Made by a program: the position numbers and the translations under genes. This document shows positions 45,558 to 55,700 of a DNA stretch of 64,000 nt, in pieces. Source of the stretch: Echinicola vietnamensis DSM 17526 (GTDB lineage Bacteria > Bacteroidota > Bacteroidia > Cytophagales > Cyclobacteriaceae); the NCBI RefSeq assembly GCF_000325705.1, contig NC_019904.1:4094001-4158000 (forward strand), written 5' to 3'. The notes beneath the pieces were generated by a model. It was not told where the DNA came from and searched no databases. It saw only the letters and a program-made list of their open reading frames with translations. Each line of letters begins with the position of its first letter. The stretch's first letter is position 1.

Positions 45558-46979
45558 TTATTGGTTTTTGACACAGCGCACGGGGAAGTAGGAAATTGTG
45601 TGACGATGCATTGAACGAATAATTTTGTATTTCCCATAGCCATAGCCGTAATAATTTAAACCCTTAAAATCTACGGCTCTAAACAGTGGTTTTTCAGGGC
45701 TATTGGCCCACCAATAAGCAAAAAAGTCATCAAGGTAAAAGGTTCGGATATCATCTGTTGGACTGTCGACCTCCATGTAACTGGAAGGGCTGGCATTAAA
45801 ACCGGTCCGACTAGAAATTTCCCGTAATTCCAATTCGGGAAAGTGCTCGTTTAAGTTGGCGTCTTTCAGTCGCTCGCCTGCCAATACATCTGCACCTCTT
45901 GATGTCGATAGCAATGATCTTTCTGATATTCCAAGATGTCTTTCCAAGGTCATCCAATCCGCATCGGTACTGACGTGCCAATCACAGGGACAGATGTTTT
46001 CGTCCGATGTAACAGCTTCATAGTTGTAGTAATAAATATCTTTTCCCGTTTCCGGCCGTTGTTTTATGACAGCCATGGGGAAGGTGGTATATCCTTCATC
46101 CGGATTTTCGGATAGGATTTTTGGATATGGGAAGGTTTCCAGTGTGTCACCATTACAATAAATGGAGTTTCTTAAGTTTTCGGCCATCCAATATTGACCT
46201 CCGATTTTGACTACTTCATAGACATTCCCTTCCGCATCAGTGACATTGGGGATGTCCCCGCCGTCCGCTATTTCAATGTACCTTTCGTAATATTCAAATG
46301 GGCCAATGATAAGTTCGACAAAACTTACCACGCCTTGAATTTCGGTCAGCTTCAGCTGATAGTGATAGTGGCTATGTTCTGCAATGTCCAGCTGGGCTTT
46401 TAGCGCTTGGCCGTTGAAGACTTCATAGATGGTAAGGAGCGGACTCAGCCCGCTTTTCGCATAAATGTACAATACCTTGCCATTGCTTCCGGGAATGAGT
46501 TCATTGACTTGGTTTAGGTTGGCGGAGGACGCAAATTCCTTTTCTACACTGACCAGCCCATATTCAGTTGTTCCATGCAATGTATGGTCGATCCTATTGG
46601 CATCCAGGCTGAATTCTCCCTCTATTACGAAAGGAAGAAAATATTCAAAATCCCCGCCTTCCACTTCACTGAAAATGGTATAATCACCATAAGGCAATTC
46701 GATTTGGTATGGATACGAAAAATCGTTGGGATCGTACTCCAGCGTGTATTCCTGTCCGGTGGCCTTGTTGGTAATGAGCAGCGTGGCGGATTCGGCGAAG
46801 ATATGCTTCCATTCTGATTCGGCGGCTGTTCGGCCGTTTGGGGACATATTCCCAAAGTGCTCAAAAGTGACTTTGGAAAAGCTCACCGTGCCCATTTTGG
46901 GTTCTTCGATGCTTTCCTGCACGCAGCCTGATAGGAAAAGATATATAAGCAGCAGGTAGGAGTAAGTGGCTTTATTCAT
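45558..46979 (-). CDS. FISUMP-domain lipoprotein (paralogue B)
   Basis: A 473-residue lipoprotein (leader MNKATYSYLLLIYLFLSGC). It has the same design as paralogue A, whose start lies 29 bp downstream: a near-identical segment from EEPKMGTVSFSKVTFEHFGN onward, a middle beta-rich region with many substitutions, and a FISUMP C-terminus (VTDAEGNVYEVVKIGGQYWM, CPCDWHVSTDADWMTLERHL). The two genes are a tandem duplication. No promoter match is seen in the spacer to the divergent LacI gene. Function unknown. Confidence 0.87.
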   Translation of the reverse strand: MNKATYSYLLLIYLFLSGCVQESIEEPKMGTVSFSKVTFEHFGNMSPNGRTAAESEWKHIFAESATLLITNKATGQEYTLEYDPNDFSYPYQIELPYGDYTIFSEVEGGDFEYFLPFVIEGEFSLDANRIDHTLHGTTEYGLVSVEKEFASSANLNQVNELIPGSNGKVLYIYAKSGLSPLLTIYEVFNGQALKAQLDIAEHSHYHYQLKLTEIQGVVSFVELIIGPFEYYERYIEIADGGDIPNVTDAEGNVYEVVKIGGQYWMAENLRNSIYCNGDTLETFPYPKILSENPDEGYTTFPMAVIKQRPETGKDIYYYNYEAVTSDENICPCDWHVSTDADWMTLERHLGISERSLLSTSRGADVLAGERLKDANLNEHFPELELREISSRTGFNASPSSYMEVDSPTDDIRTFYLDDFFAYWWANSPEKPLFRAVDFKGLNYYGYGYGKYKIIRSMHRHTISYFPVRCVKNQ

Positions 46980-47247
46980 GACAAAGTAGGTTTTGAGTTT
47001 CTTGAAAAATAATTAGGTTAAAGTTACTCATTTTAGAATCTTTAATCATTAAAGAGGTTTTTAATGTATATAAAATACTTAAATTAATGTTTATTTATGT
47101 TATAATCGTAAAGATTTGCGTTAACTGCTTTTTCATCAGTGTGTTGGGGGGATGAGTGGGTAATAAATGTATGTTGGGGCTGTGAATGACCATTTTTGTA
47201 ACGAAAAGGGTATGAATCAGCGGCAATTTTGATATCTTGATCCTGAT

Positions 47248-48273
47248 ATGAAAAAAAGACCCAGCACGATAACCGACATTGCCAAAGCCTTAAATATTGC
47301 CGCTTCTACCGTATCCCGTGCCTTGCACGACAGTCCGTCTATCAGTAAAGGGACCAAACAAGCGGTCATGAAAATGGCCAAGCAAATGGATTACCAACCT
47401 AACATGTTGGCGGTTAGCTTGCTGAGTAAAAGGACCAAGACCATCGGGGTGATCGTCCCTGAAATTACCAGTTACTTTTTTTCGACCGTAATCAGTGGCG
47501 TGCAGGATATGGTCAATGAGGCGGGCTATAAGCTGGTAATCTGTCAGTCCAATGAATCCTTTGAAGAGGAGCAGAAGCTGATGGAGACCCTTGCATTGAA
47601 CAGGGTGGATGGTTTTTTGATTTCTCCAGCTTCCAAAACCATGAAATTTGCCCATCTTGAACGGCTGAGGGCTTCGGGTATTCCCATCGTGGTTTTTGAC
47701 AGGGATTGTCCAGGGTTTGATGCTGACAGGGTGTTGGTGGATGATTTTGACGGGGCCTTCCAAGCGGTAGAATACTTGATCAAGACGGGGTGCCGACGTA
47801 TTGCTCACATTGCAGGCCCTAAAAACCTTACGACCTGCCAACACCGGATGGAAGGATATACCAAGGCCTTGCAGCAGCACCATATTCCAATGGAAGATAG
47901 CTTGATCGAATGGGTGGATGGTTTTACTTCGGAAGATGGAGAAGAAGCCACCAGAAAGTTATTGGACCAATCCCCACTGCCAGATGCTATATTTGCCATT
48001 AACGATGCGGTGGCGATCGGAGCAATGGCCATCATTAGGGAAAGGGGCTTGAGGATGCCCGAAGATATTTCAGTGGTAGGATTTGATGATGAGCCTTACA
48101 GTAAATACTTCCATCCATCCTTGACTTCCGTATGGCAGCCGGTTTATGAGTTGGGAATGCTTTCTTCCAGGATATTGATGAACCATTTGGCTGCTGATCA
48201 GGAGATAGACCAGTATCGCTATGAACTGCTCAAGCCTGAACTGATCGTCCGAAATTCTTCCAGGCCGTTATAA
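47248..48273 (+). CDS. LacI-family transcriptional regulator
   Basis: A 341-residue regulator. The N-terminal HTH (about 5-28, ITDIAKALNIAASTVSRAL) and hinge helix (DYQPNMLAVSLLSKRT) bind DNA. The periplasmic-binding-protein-like sensor (about 62-340; IGVIVPEITSYFFSTVISGV to ISVVGFDDEPYSKYFHPSLT) binds the inducer. It lies at the left edge of the second SusCD locus. Two matching 14-bp palindromes with the LacI-family pattern, at 50440 and 52620, are its probable operators. It faces the convergent phosphoesterase gene. Confidence 0.95.
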   Translation: MKKRPSTITDIAKALNIAASTVSRALHDSPSISKGTKQAVMKMAKQMDYQPNMLAVSLLSKRTKTIGVIVPEITSYFFSTVISGVQDMVNEAGYKLVICQSNESFEEEQKLMETLALNRVDGFLISPASKTMKFAHLERLRASGIPIVVFDRDCPGFDADRVLVDDFDGAFQAVEYLIKTGCRRIAHIAGPKNLTTCQHRMEGYTKALQQHHIPMEDSLIEWVDGFTSEDGEEATRKLLDQSPLPDAIFAINDAVAIGAMAIIRERGLRMPEDISVVGFDDEPYSKYFHPSLTSVWQPVYELGMLSSRILMNHLAADQEIDQYRYELLKPELIVRNSSRPL

Positions 48274-48388
48274 ATCAAGGATCAAGCCCCTTTTCCAAGG
48301 GATGAATGTTGACATGTTCCTATGAAAGAATCCTTCACACCGTTAATGTGCACCTTTTTTCTACTCTTTTAATGCTAAATGATAGGAG

Positions 48389-50302
48389 TTAAAGGGCTTC
48401 GACCGTGCCTTGTTTTAAATCAATCCTAAAATGGTCAGAGGGTATATCATTGGTCATGGCCATAAATATACCGGAAAAATTCACCATGAAATGACCAAAA
48501 TCCTCTTGTTGATCTGGCGTTAATTTCGCTACAGATTCCATCAAAAAATACATGGCTTCCCATTGTGCTTTTTCGATGTCCTTTTGGGCCAATTGATCTC
48601 CATTTTTAACAAAATAGAATGTTGTAATCAAGTCAAGCCCATCCATATTGGCCAAAGTGGCAGGGGTGATGCTTTTGCCTTTTAGCTGTCGCTTGAATTG
48701 TTTAAGAAACGGGACGGGGATGGCTTTATGGACCAAAAACTCCTGGCGTACATTGCTGTTCTCAAGGGATGCCCAATAGGCTAATTCCAAGCCATTGAGG
48801 GATAATAATTGCTTTGCATGGTCCTCTGGCCAATCACTTGGAATAAACCTCAACCGTACCAATTCGCTAAGGTGGTGACTGGTGTATTCCAGGTAATTGG
48901 AGGCATCCAAAATGCCCTTTTTCCAAATGTTTTGGGCTTGCTGACCTTCCAAATATTCGTGTTCCTGTAAGTACAGCGGGAAGAATTCTCCCATTTGCTC
49001 AACCTCTCTAAGGCGCTGCGTTTCCACTTCTATTGCCTTGTCTTGACCAAAAGTCAAAACCTTAAATGCAGGAGGGTAAGCAGCCAGCGAAGGAACTTGG
49101 ATATTGACCAGGGTGTTTCCACTTTCCGTCGTAAAAATTCCCGTATCGTTCAGGTGCATATGTCCGGCCACATGCACTTTGATGCCTGCATTGGCATAAG
49201 CAGCAGCTATTTCCGGCCGGGGACTGCGGGCAAGTTGGAACTTGGAAGGGCCAAAAGTGCGCTTCAGGAGTTCATCGCTCCCAGCATTAAATTCCACTAG
49301 CGGATAATGGCTAAAGGATACCAAGGTTTTTCCCCTTCTTTCTGCCTCTTCGGCGATTTTCTTGATCCATTCCAATTGGTGGCTTTTATAATCCTTTGCG
49401 AGGTTGAAACCTACACTGGACCCTTTAAAGGTTTTGGTGCCGCTAACGGGAAAATAGACATTGGCATCGATTCCCAAGAGCCAAATGCCCTCAACAGGTT
49501 CGACCAGATAGCTGAGATCTGGAAGGGAGTCGGTCGAGGAGCTTTTAAAATACCGCTTGGCCAAAGCAGCGTTTTCGTGTGCCTTTTGGAAACGATATCC
49601 TTCATAATCCAGCGGTTCAAATGGATGTGTCCAAAAAAGATCCTTTTCAGAAGGATAAAACCCAAAATCTCCCAACTGCTCCAAAATGTCCTCATATCCT
49701 CCATAGGCGATTTGTTCAGAGATGGCTATGGGTAAGTCCGCAGGGAGGTCAGCCTTTAGGAAGCTGCTGTCACTCACCAATGCCTGAGGTCTTCCCTCAG
49801 GACCCATAAAGTCAAATTTCCCTCCAGGACTTCTGGTAACAGTGACGGGATCATGATTTCCAGTCGTCAGGTAAAATCGAAGGTCATATGCCGCTGCAAA
49901 TTGAGCTAAAATGCGCTGCAAGGCCTCAAGGTTCATCGGCTGGCCATCATCCGTAAAGTCACCTGGGAGTACGACTACTTTGATGCCTTGGTCTACTACT
50001 TTTTGAAGGGCTTCGTGAAAGGCAAAATAGTTTTCATTAAAGAGCCGGGTAGAATTGATTTGGGCTTTCATGGTCCGGATGGTAGCATATTGGGATGTCT
50101 TTGGGTTCCATATCCCTTTAAAATCCGAATCATGAAGGTCTGCATATACAACTTGTAAATGCACATCGGCCAGAAAAGCTACCTGATGGCGATCCGCTTT
50201 CTGGCCGAAGGCTTGATTCGTCCACAATGGGGCGAACATTAAAATGGTTAAAAAAATATAGGAATGAAAAGCAGCTTTTCTACAAAATAAGAAAGAATGC
50301 AT
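48389..50302 (-). CDS. Secreted calcineurin-like metallophosphoesterase
   Basis: A 637-residue protein with signal peptide (about 1-34). Metal ligands: AFLADVHL (Asp46/His48), VVLPGDFTDDGQ (about 115), YLTTGNHDPVT (about 147), SHYPL (about 325) and AGHMHLNDTG (about 380-390); together these make a complete two-metal site. The C-terminal ~240 residues are helical with no recognised domain. It would release phosphate from an extracytoplasmic phosphoester. A palindrome upstream at 50440 and the LacI gene suggest control with the symporter and SusCD. Substrate unknown. Confidence 0.9.
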   Translation of the reverse strand: MHSFLFCRKAAFHSYIFLTILMFAPLWTNQAFGQKADRHQVAFLADVHLQVVYADLHDSDFKGIWNPKTSQYATIRTMKAQINSTRLFNENYFAFHEALQKVVDQGIKVVVLPGDFTDDGQPMNLEALQRILAQFAAAYDLRFYLTTGNHDPVTVTRSPGGKFDFMGPEGRPQALVSDSSFLKADLPADLPIAISEQIAYGGYEDILEQLGDFGFYPSEKDLFWTHPFEPLDYEGYRFQKAHENAALAKRYFKSSSTDSLPDLSYLVEPVEGIWLLGIDANVYFPVSGTKTFKGSSVGFNLAKDYKSHQLEWIKKIAEEAERRGKTLVSFSHYPLVEFNAGSDELLKRTFGPSKFQLARSPRPEIAAAYANAGIKVHVAGHMHLNDTGIFTTESGNTLVNIQVPSLAAYPPAFKVLTFGQDKAIEVETQRLREVEQMGEFFPLYLQEHEYLEGQQAQNIWKKGILDASNYLEYTSHHLSELVRLRFIPSDWPEDHAKQLLSLNGLELAYWASLENSNVRQEFLVHKAIPVPFLKQFKRQLKGKSITPATLANMDGLDLITTFYFVKNGDQLAQKDIEKAQWEAMYFLMESVAKLTPDQQEDFGHFMVNFSGIFMAMTNDIPSDHFRIDLKQGTVEAL

Positions 50303-50695
50303 AAATGATGGATAGTAGGATCAGTGGTTTCAAAATACATCTGCATCTAAAAAGCAGCTGCTTCATACATTTTGTTGAGTAAATTTAATGATTTTTTGAC
50401 TAATTTTTACATGACATTTGTGATAAAATAAGGATACTGTGCAAACCTTTGCATGGGAATAAAGGGGATTAAATTTTTTAATTCTTGTAAATAATTGGAT
50501 AATTGAATAAGCAACCAAAAGGGCATTTTGTAAAACCATTTTACCAAGGGCTGTGGCCAGTTTAGCGGTGATCTTCGGTTTACCGTTCACGTATGCGTTG
50601 ACCCAAAGCTGAACATTCGTACTACTGGTGAGATAGCCACGTCAACAGCAAAATACCCCTTTTACTTTAACCATCACACATACCCAAAATCACCT
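50303..50695. promoter_or_regulatory. Divergent promoter region of the phosphoesterase and symporter genes
   Basis: A 393-bp spacer with no gene. It holds a 12-bp palindrome (AAGCAGCTGCTT, 50352-50363) in the phosphoesterase leader and the LacI-type palindrome at 50440-50453. Much of the rest is AT-rich. I did not find an exact -7 box for either gene. Confidence 0.5.
50440..50453. promoter_or_regulatory. LacI-family operator, TGCAAACCTTTGCA
   Basis: A 14-bp imperfect palindrome (only the centre pair breaks symmetry). It fits the CRE/LacI pattern and differs from the site at 52620 in one base. It lies between the divergent phosphoesterase and symporter genes, 137 bp from the first and 242 bp from the second. 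Confidence 0.7.
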
Positions 50696-52279
50696 ATGAA
50701 CATTACGATTTTAACTTTTATTGCCTTTACACTTTTAGTGGCCGTATATGCTTGGTTGAAGACACGAAAGGAGAATTTGGATTCAGAAGATGGATACTTT
50801 TTAGGGGGAAGAAGTTTGACAGGTGTAGTCATTGCCGGTTCCATGATCATGACCAATATTTCCACCGAGCATTTGGTAGGCATGAACGGTTCTTCCTATA
50901 AAAATGGTTTTGTGATCGTGGCTTGGGAGGTGACGTCTGCCTTGGCTTTGATTGTGGCAGCTGTGTATTTTGTGCCGCGTTACCTGAAGATGGGCTTGAC
51001 CACTGTTCCCCAATATTTGGAAAATCGGTTTGATGCCGGCACTAGGTCATTGGTGGCCTTTTTTCTGTTGATTTCCTTTGCCGTCACCTTATTGCCTATT
51101 GTGCTGTATACCGGAGCAATCAATTTGGAAAGCCTTTTTAATATTTCTGATACTTTGAACATTAGTCAGGAACAAGGACTTTGGTATACGGTCTTGGCAG
51201 TGGGAGGGATCGGCTCTATTTATGCCATATTCGGGGGATTGAAAGCAGTGGCCGTCTCAGACACCATCAATGGCTATGGGCTGCTTTTGGCAGGCTTGAT
51301 GGTGCCCGTCATTGCGCTGTTTATGATTGGTGATAACAATCCCCTTTTGGGATTGGAAAGGGTCTTTGAAAACAGCCCTGAAAAATTCAATGTAGTAGGA
51401 GGGAAAGATTCCGTTTTGCCTTTCAGCACTCTTTTTACAGGCTTGATCATCAATCAACTTTATTTTTGGTGCATGAACCAGACCATTATCCAGCGTGCTT
51501 TGGGGGCGAAAAACCTGAAAGAAGCCCAAAAGGGCTTGCTTTATACGGGAGCACTGAAGCTGTTGGTTCCTTTTATCATTGTTTTGCCTGGGGTCATTGG
51601 GTTTTACTTTTTTGGCGATCGCTTGTACGAAAATCAAGATATGGTATATCCTGAATTGGTCAAAAAGGTCCTGCCAGTAGGCTTGACCGGGGTGTTTGCG
51701 GCGGTGATCATGGGAGCAGTCCTGAGTACTTTCAACAGCGTCCTTAACAGTGCATCGACCATATTTAGCATTGATATTTACAAGCGATTGATAAGGCCTG
51801 GAGCCAGTGCAGGGCAGTTGGTAAAAGCGGGAAAATTATCGGCTACCATTTTGGCGATTACCTCCATGGTGGCAGCTCCCATGGTGGCCAATGCCCCTGA
51901 GGGGCTTTTTCAGCTCTTGCAGCAGCTTAACGGGATTTTCTTCATTCCGATCGCTTCTATCATGCTGGCCGGGTTTTTTACCAAATGGGTGAGCCCATTG
52001 GCGGCCAAGGTAGCCTTGGTGACTGGGTTGACGTTTTATGTGCTGACGACATTTGTGTTTGATATTGGGATCCATTTTGTTCATATATGGGGCATTGAAT
52101 TTGTGTTGAATGTACTGATCATGTATGTCGTTTCCGTGGCGTGGCCAATGGCAAAGCCGACTGAAAAAACGCTGATAAGCGCAAAGATCAACACGGATAA
52201 ATGGAAGTACGCTTCACTGGTTTCAATCATCCTAGTGATCATTACGGTGGTCATTTACATGCTGCTGGGTAATATTTAA
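50696..52279 (+). CDS. Solute:sodium symporter, YidK-like (SSS family)
   Basis: A 527-residue protein of the SSS family, close in pattern to Escherichia coli YidK. MIMTNISTEHLVGMNGSSYK, WEVTSALALIVAAVYFVPRY and LPIVLYTGAINLESLF match the YidK-type start. The GAVLSTFNSVLNSASTIFSID motif is the sodium/solute-site region. About 13-14 TMs, no coiled-coil insert. It probably imports a sugar released by the SusCD system. A LacI-family operator lies upstream. Substrate unknown. Confidence 0.9.
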   Translation: MNITILTFIAFTLLVAVYAWLKTRKENLDSEDGYFLGGRSLTGVVIAGSMIMTNISTEHLVGMNGSSYKNGFVIVAWEVTSALALIVAAVYFVPRYLKMGLTTVPQYLENRFDAGTRSLVAFFLLISFAVTLLPIVLYTGAINLESLFNISDTLNISQEQGLWYTVLAVGGIGSIYAIFGGLKAVAVSDTINGYGLLLAGLMVPVIALFMIGDNNPLLGLERVFENSPEKFNVVGGKDSVLPFSTLFTGLIINQLYFWCMNQTIIQRALGAKNLKEAQKGLLYTGALKLLVPFIIVLPGVIGFYFFGDRLYENQDMVYPELVKKVLPVGLTGVFAAVIMGAVLSTFNSVLNSASTIFSIDIYKRLIRPGASAGQLVKAGKLSATILAITSMVAAPMVANAPEGLFQLLQQLNGIFFIPIASIMLAGFFTKWVSPLAAKVALVTGLTFYVLTTFVFDIGIHFVHIWGIEFVLNVLIMYVVSVAWPMAKPTEKTLISAKINTDKWKYASLVSIILVIITVVIYMLLGNI

Positions 52280-52374
52280 TCAAAGATCATTGAGTTTTCG
52301 AAGACTGTATAGAGCCAACCGGACAGATGCTGTGGAAAGGATTTTTCCCTATTGAACATTAATACCTGAGCGTA

Positions 52375-52408
52375 TTGCTTCTTGCAATGCTCCTCTTGCA
52401 AGAAGCAA
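52375..52408 (+). terminator. 13-bp stem hairpin after the symporter gene
   Basis: Arms TTGCTTCTTGCAA / TTGCAAGAAGCAA are perfect complements around an 8-nt loop. No T-run follows directly, so it may be a transcript 3' end stabiliser rather than a classical terminator, or a regulatory RNA structure. Confidence 0.5.
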
Positions 52409-52619
52409 GCGACTTTTGAGAAAGAAATGAAGTCGGCTATCCATTTGCAGTCATTCTGCATTTGCCTATTCGGGTATGCAAATAAAAATACTGGACGAGC
52501 TGACTATTGATTTTTATAGTTGTTATTAATGCTATTATTCTACTGATAAGCAAGCTGTTTGGCGTCATTCGTTAGCATTTTTATAATTTTCATTCGATAA
52601 AAATTTTACATCCATTTGG

Positions 52620-52633
52620 TGCAAACGTTTGCA
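52620..52633. promoter_or_regulatory. LacI-family operator, TGCAAACGTTTGCA
   Basis: A perfect 14-bp palindrome with central CG, the classic LacI/CRE form. It is 153 bp before the susC start and directly upstream of a promoter candidate. The twin site is at 50440. The LacI gene at 47248 is the obvious candidate to bind it. Confidence 0.8.
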
Positions 52634-52640
52634 TATTATG

Positions 52641-52673
52641 TTTTGGAACTGTTGAAGCAACACTTTTACTTTG
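52641..52673 (+). promoter_or_regulatory. Candidate promoter of the second susC
   Basis: TTTTG (52641-52645) as -33 element and TTACTTTG (52666-52673), one mismatch from TAnnTTTG, about 20 bp apart. It lies 7 bp after the operator palindrome. Confidence 0.4.
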
Positions 52674-52786
52674 AGGAATGTCATATCTGAAATATTATAT
52701 GGTTAATTCACCCGTATCCAATGTAATATAAACCTTAGTGACATAACTAAAAGTCATCATTTTCAATAAACCAAAATAATAACCCT

Positions 52787-55700
52787 ATGAAACACATTTT
52801 CCCCAAAAAGCCATGGAAATGGACCACTTTGGACCACAAGGTCCAAATGCAATGGAAGGTCCCTTTATCCATCATGTATGCAGTGATCATTCTTTTAAGC
52901 ATTCACGTGCCTCAGGCAGTACTTGCACAAACTGCTGAAATTAGCGGAACCGTTATTTCTGGCGAAGACCAGCAGCCAATTCCTGGTGCCACTGTACTCG
53001 TCAAAGGCTCTGGCACAGGAACCGTCACCGATTTGGACGGTAATTTTACGGTCAAGGTAAACGAGCCGGCCACGGCGGTATTATCGATCTCATTTGTAGG
53101 CTACGTTACCCAAGAAATTTCCGTTAATAATCAAAGCACTATTCAGGTCGAATTGGATCCGGATGTGTCCCAGCTTGATGAAGTAGTGGTGGTAGGATAT
53201 GGCGAGACCAAACGGAAAGACCTCACCGGTTCGGTCGTTTCCATGGATTCCAAAAACATCCAGGAGGCCAATAAGGTGAATGCCTTTCAAGCCCTCCAAG
53301 GGCAGGTAGCCGGTGTCAATATCCAAGCGGCAGATAATAAACCGGGAGGAGGATTCAATGTCCGAATTCGTGGATCAAACACCATCAACGCCAATGAAAC
53401 CGTGGAACAAGGCGGATTTAATCCAGGCCAAAACCCACTTTTCGTTGTAGACGGGATTTTTGTCAATGACATTTCATTTCTGAATCCGGCTGATATTGAG
53501 CGAATGGATGTCCTCAAGGATGCTTCTGCTACTGCCATTTATGGGTCCAGAGGAAGTAACGGTGTGGTGATCATCGAGACGAAGAAGGGCAGTGAAGGTA
53601 AAATGACCGTTCAATACGACAACTATATTGGGGTAAAGGAGGCTTATAATTTACCCGATATGCTCCAAGGAGAGGAGTTTGTCCAGTATTTTAGAGATGC
53701 GGTGGTCGGTAATTTTTATGCTTCAGGCGACTTTAGTGTAAATGCCGGTGATGTCAATCTTTCCGACTACATGCGGCCAAATGAATTGGAAAATGTGGCC
53801 AATGGAGATTATGTCAATTGGATTGACCTGATCCAGCATAATGGGATGCAACAAAACCATACCCTGAGCCTTAATGGAGGAAATGACAAGACGGTATATG
53901 GGATTGGCGTGGCCTATACCCAAGATGAGGGGACCTTTGAAGGGGAAGACTATGAGCGCTACACCATCAGGGGCAATTTGAGCAGTAAACTTTCCGACCT
54001 GTTTTCTGTGGCATTTAACAATTACGCGTCCTTTGCCATCAGAAATGAAGGCAGTAGGGAAGGTCTTCGAAGTGCCTACCGGTTAAGGCCGACGGGCACT
54101 CCCTTTGACGAAAATGGTGATCCGCAGTTTTTCCCTTTGCAAGGAGAAACCTTCATTACCAATCCGCTATTCGAGCCGGACAACATCACCCGGGAGACCA
54201 GGACCCTCAATTACTTGAGTAACCTTTCGCTGTCTTTTACGCCAGTAGAAAACCTAAAGATCAGTTCCAATTTCTCTCCGAACATTGAATTCAGTAGGTA
54301 TGGTGAGTACCGTGGAAGGTATGCCAAATCCACCAGTGGCCAGCAAGGAAATACCCGTGCTGAGGTCAACAACCGCAACCGGATTTCCTACACTTGGGAT
54401 AACATCGTCAATTATAACCTCGAGTTTGGTAGTGATCACCGCTTGAATACCACCTTTGTGTATTCCCTGTTTATGGATCGCTATGAAAACTATCTGATGC
54501 AACGTCGGAATTATGGCACAGATGAATTCCTGTTTTACAATATCGATGCGGGTTCCGATCTTCGAACGGCAGATGGTGGCTTTTCCAAGCAAACCTTGGA
54601 ATCCTATACTGCACGGGTAAATTATGCTTTTAAGGATAAATACCTGTTGACCCTTACTGGCCGCTATGATGGTTCATCCATCCTTGCGGAGCAAAATAAA
54701 TGGGCCTTTTTCCCTTCGGCAGCTTTTGCTTGGCGGATCATTGATGAAGGGTTTATGCAGGACCAAAACTTCATAGCTGATCTAAAGCTTCGTCTGAGCT
54801 ATGGCGAAACGGGCAATAATGGCACGGGAGGAGGCCTGGTACCATTGGGATCCCTCTCGCTGATTGGCAATAATTTCACCAATATTGGGGATCAAGTTAC
54901 CCAGACGGCCTATGTCACCAACTTGGCCAACCAAGACCTGACTTGGGAAAAAACCAAGGAATTTAATTTTGGATTGGACTTTGGTTTCTTTAACAATCGT
55001 TTGTACGGGTCTTTGGATATCTATCATCGTAAAAATACGGGTATTATTTTTTTTAGACCGATCTCGACCGTTTCAGGTTTCTCGGGCGTGTTCCAAAATG
55101 TGGGTGAAGCAGAAAACAAGGGAATTGAACTTGGTTTAAACTCCGTGAATATCCATACAGGGGATTTTAAATGGACCACTTCCCTAAATTTTGCCAAGAA
55201 CAATAATAAGATTACCAAACTTTATGGGGACCTGGACCAAATTCTTTTTGGGGTGCAGGCTGGTTCTTATGTGCACAAAGTCGGTGAGCCTGTGGGATCC
55301 ATCTATTCTTATGTTTTTGATGGTATTTGGCAGTTGGATGAAGCGGATGAAGCCCAAAGTTACGGTCAGCAGCCTGGACAAGTGCGGGTAAGGGACCTGA
55401 ACGATGATGGATCCATTGATGCAGATGATCGTACCGTAATTGGCTCCAATATGCCAAAATGGAGTGGGGGCATTGCCAACACCTTTAATTACAAAAATTG
55501 GGATTTCACCTTTTTTGTCAGGACCAACCAAGGCGCGGTATCGGCCAGTTATTTCCATATATCACATTCTGGTGGATTTGATTCCACGCCAGCCCGGTTC
55601 AATAGCCTTCAAACCAACTATTGGACACCGGATAATCCGTCAAATGAATGGTTCCAGCCCAGCAATAATGGACCTTTTTCGGAACCGCTTACTTATCACG

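Larger units (their letters stand above)
52280..52786. promoter_or_regulatory. Regulatory spacer upstream of susC
   Basis: A 507-bp gene-free stretch. It contains a 13-bp hairpin at 52375-52408, the operator palindrome at 52620-52633 and a promoter candidate at 52641-52673. The rest is AT-rich without open frames. Confidence 0.55.

Noticed and set aside
45530..45643. N-terminal extension of FISUMP paralogue A
   Set aside because: It overlaps the end of paralogue B and lacks a signal; starting at 45529 gives a lipoprotein leader and the same length as paralogue B.
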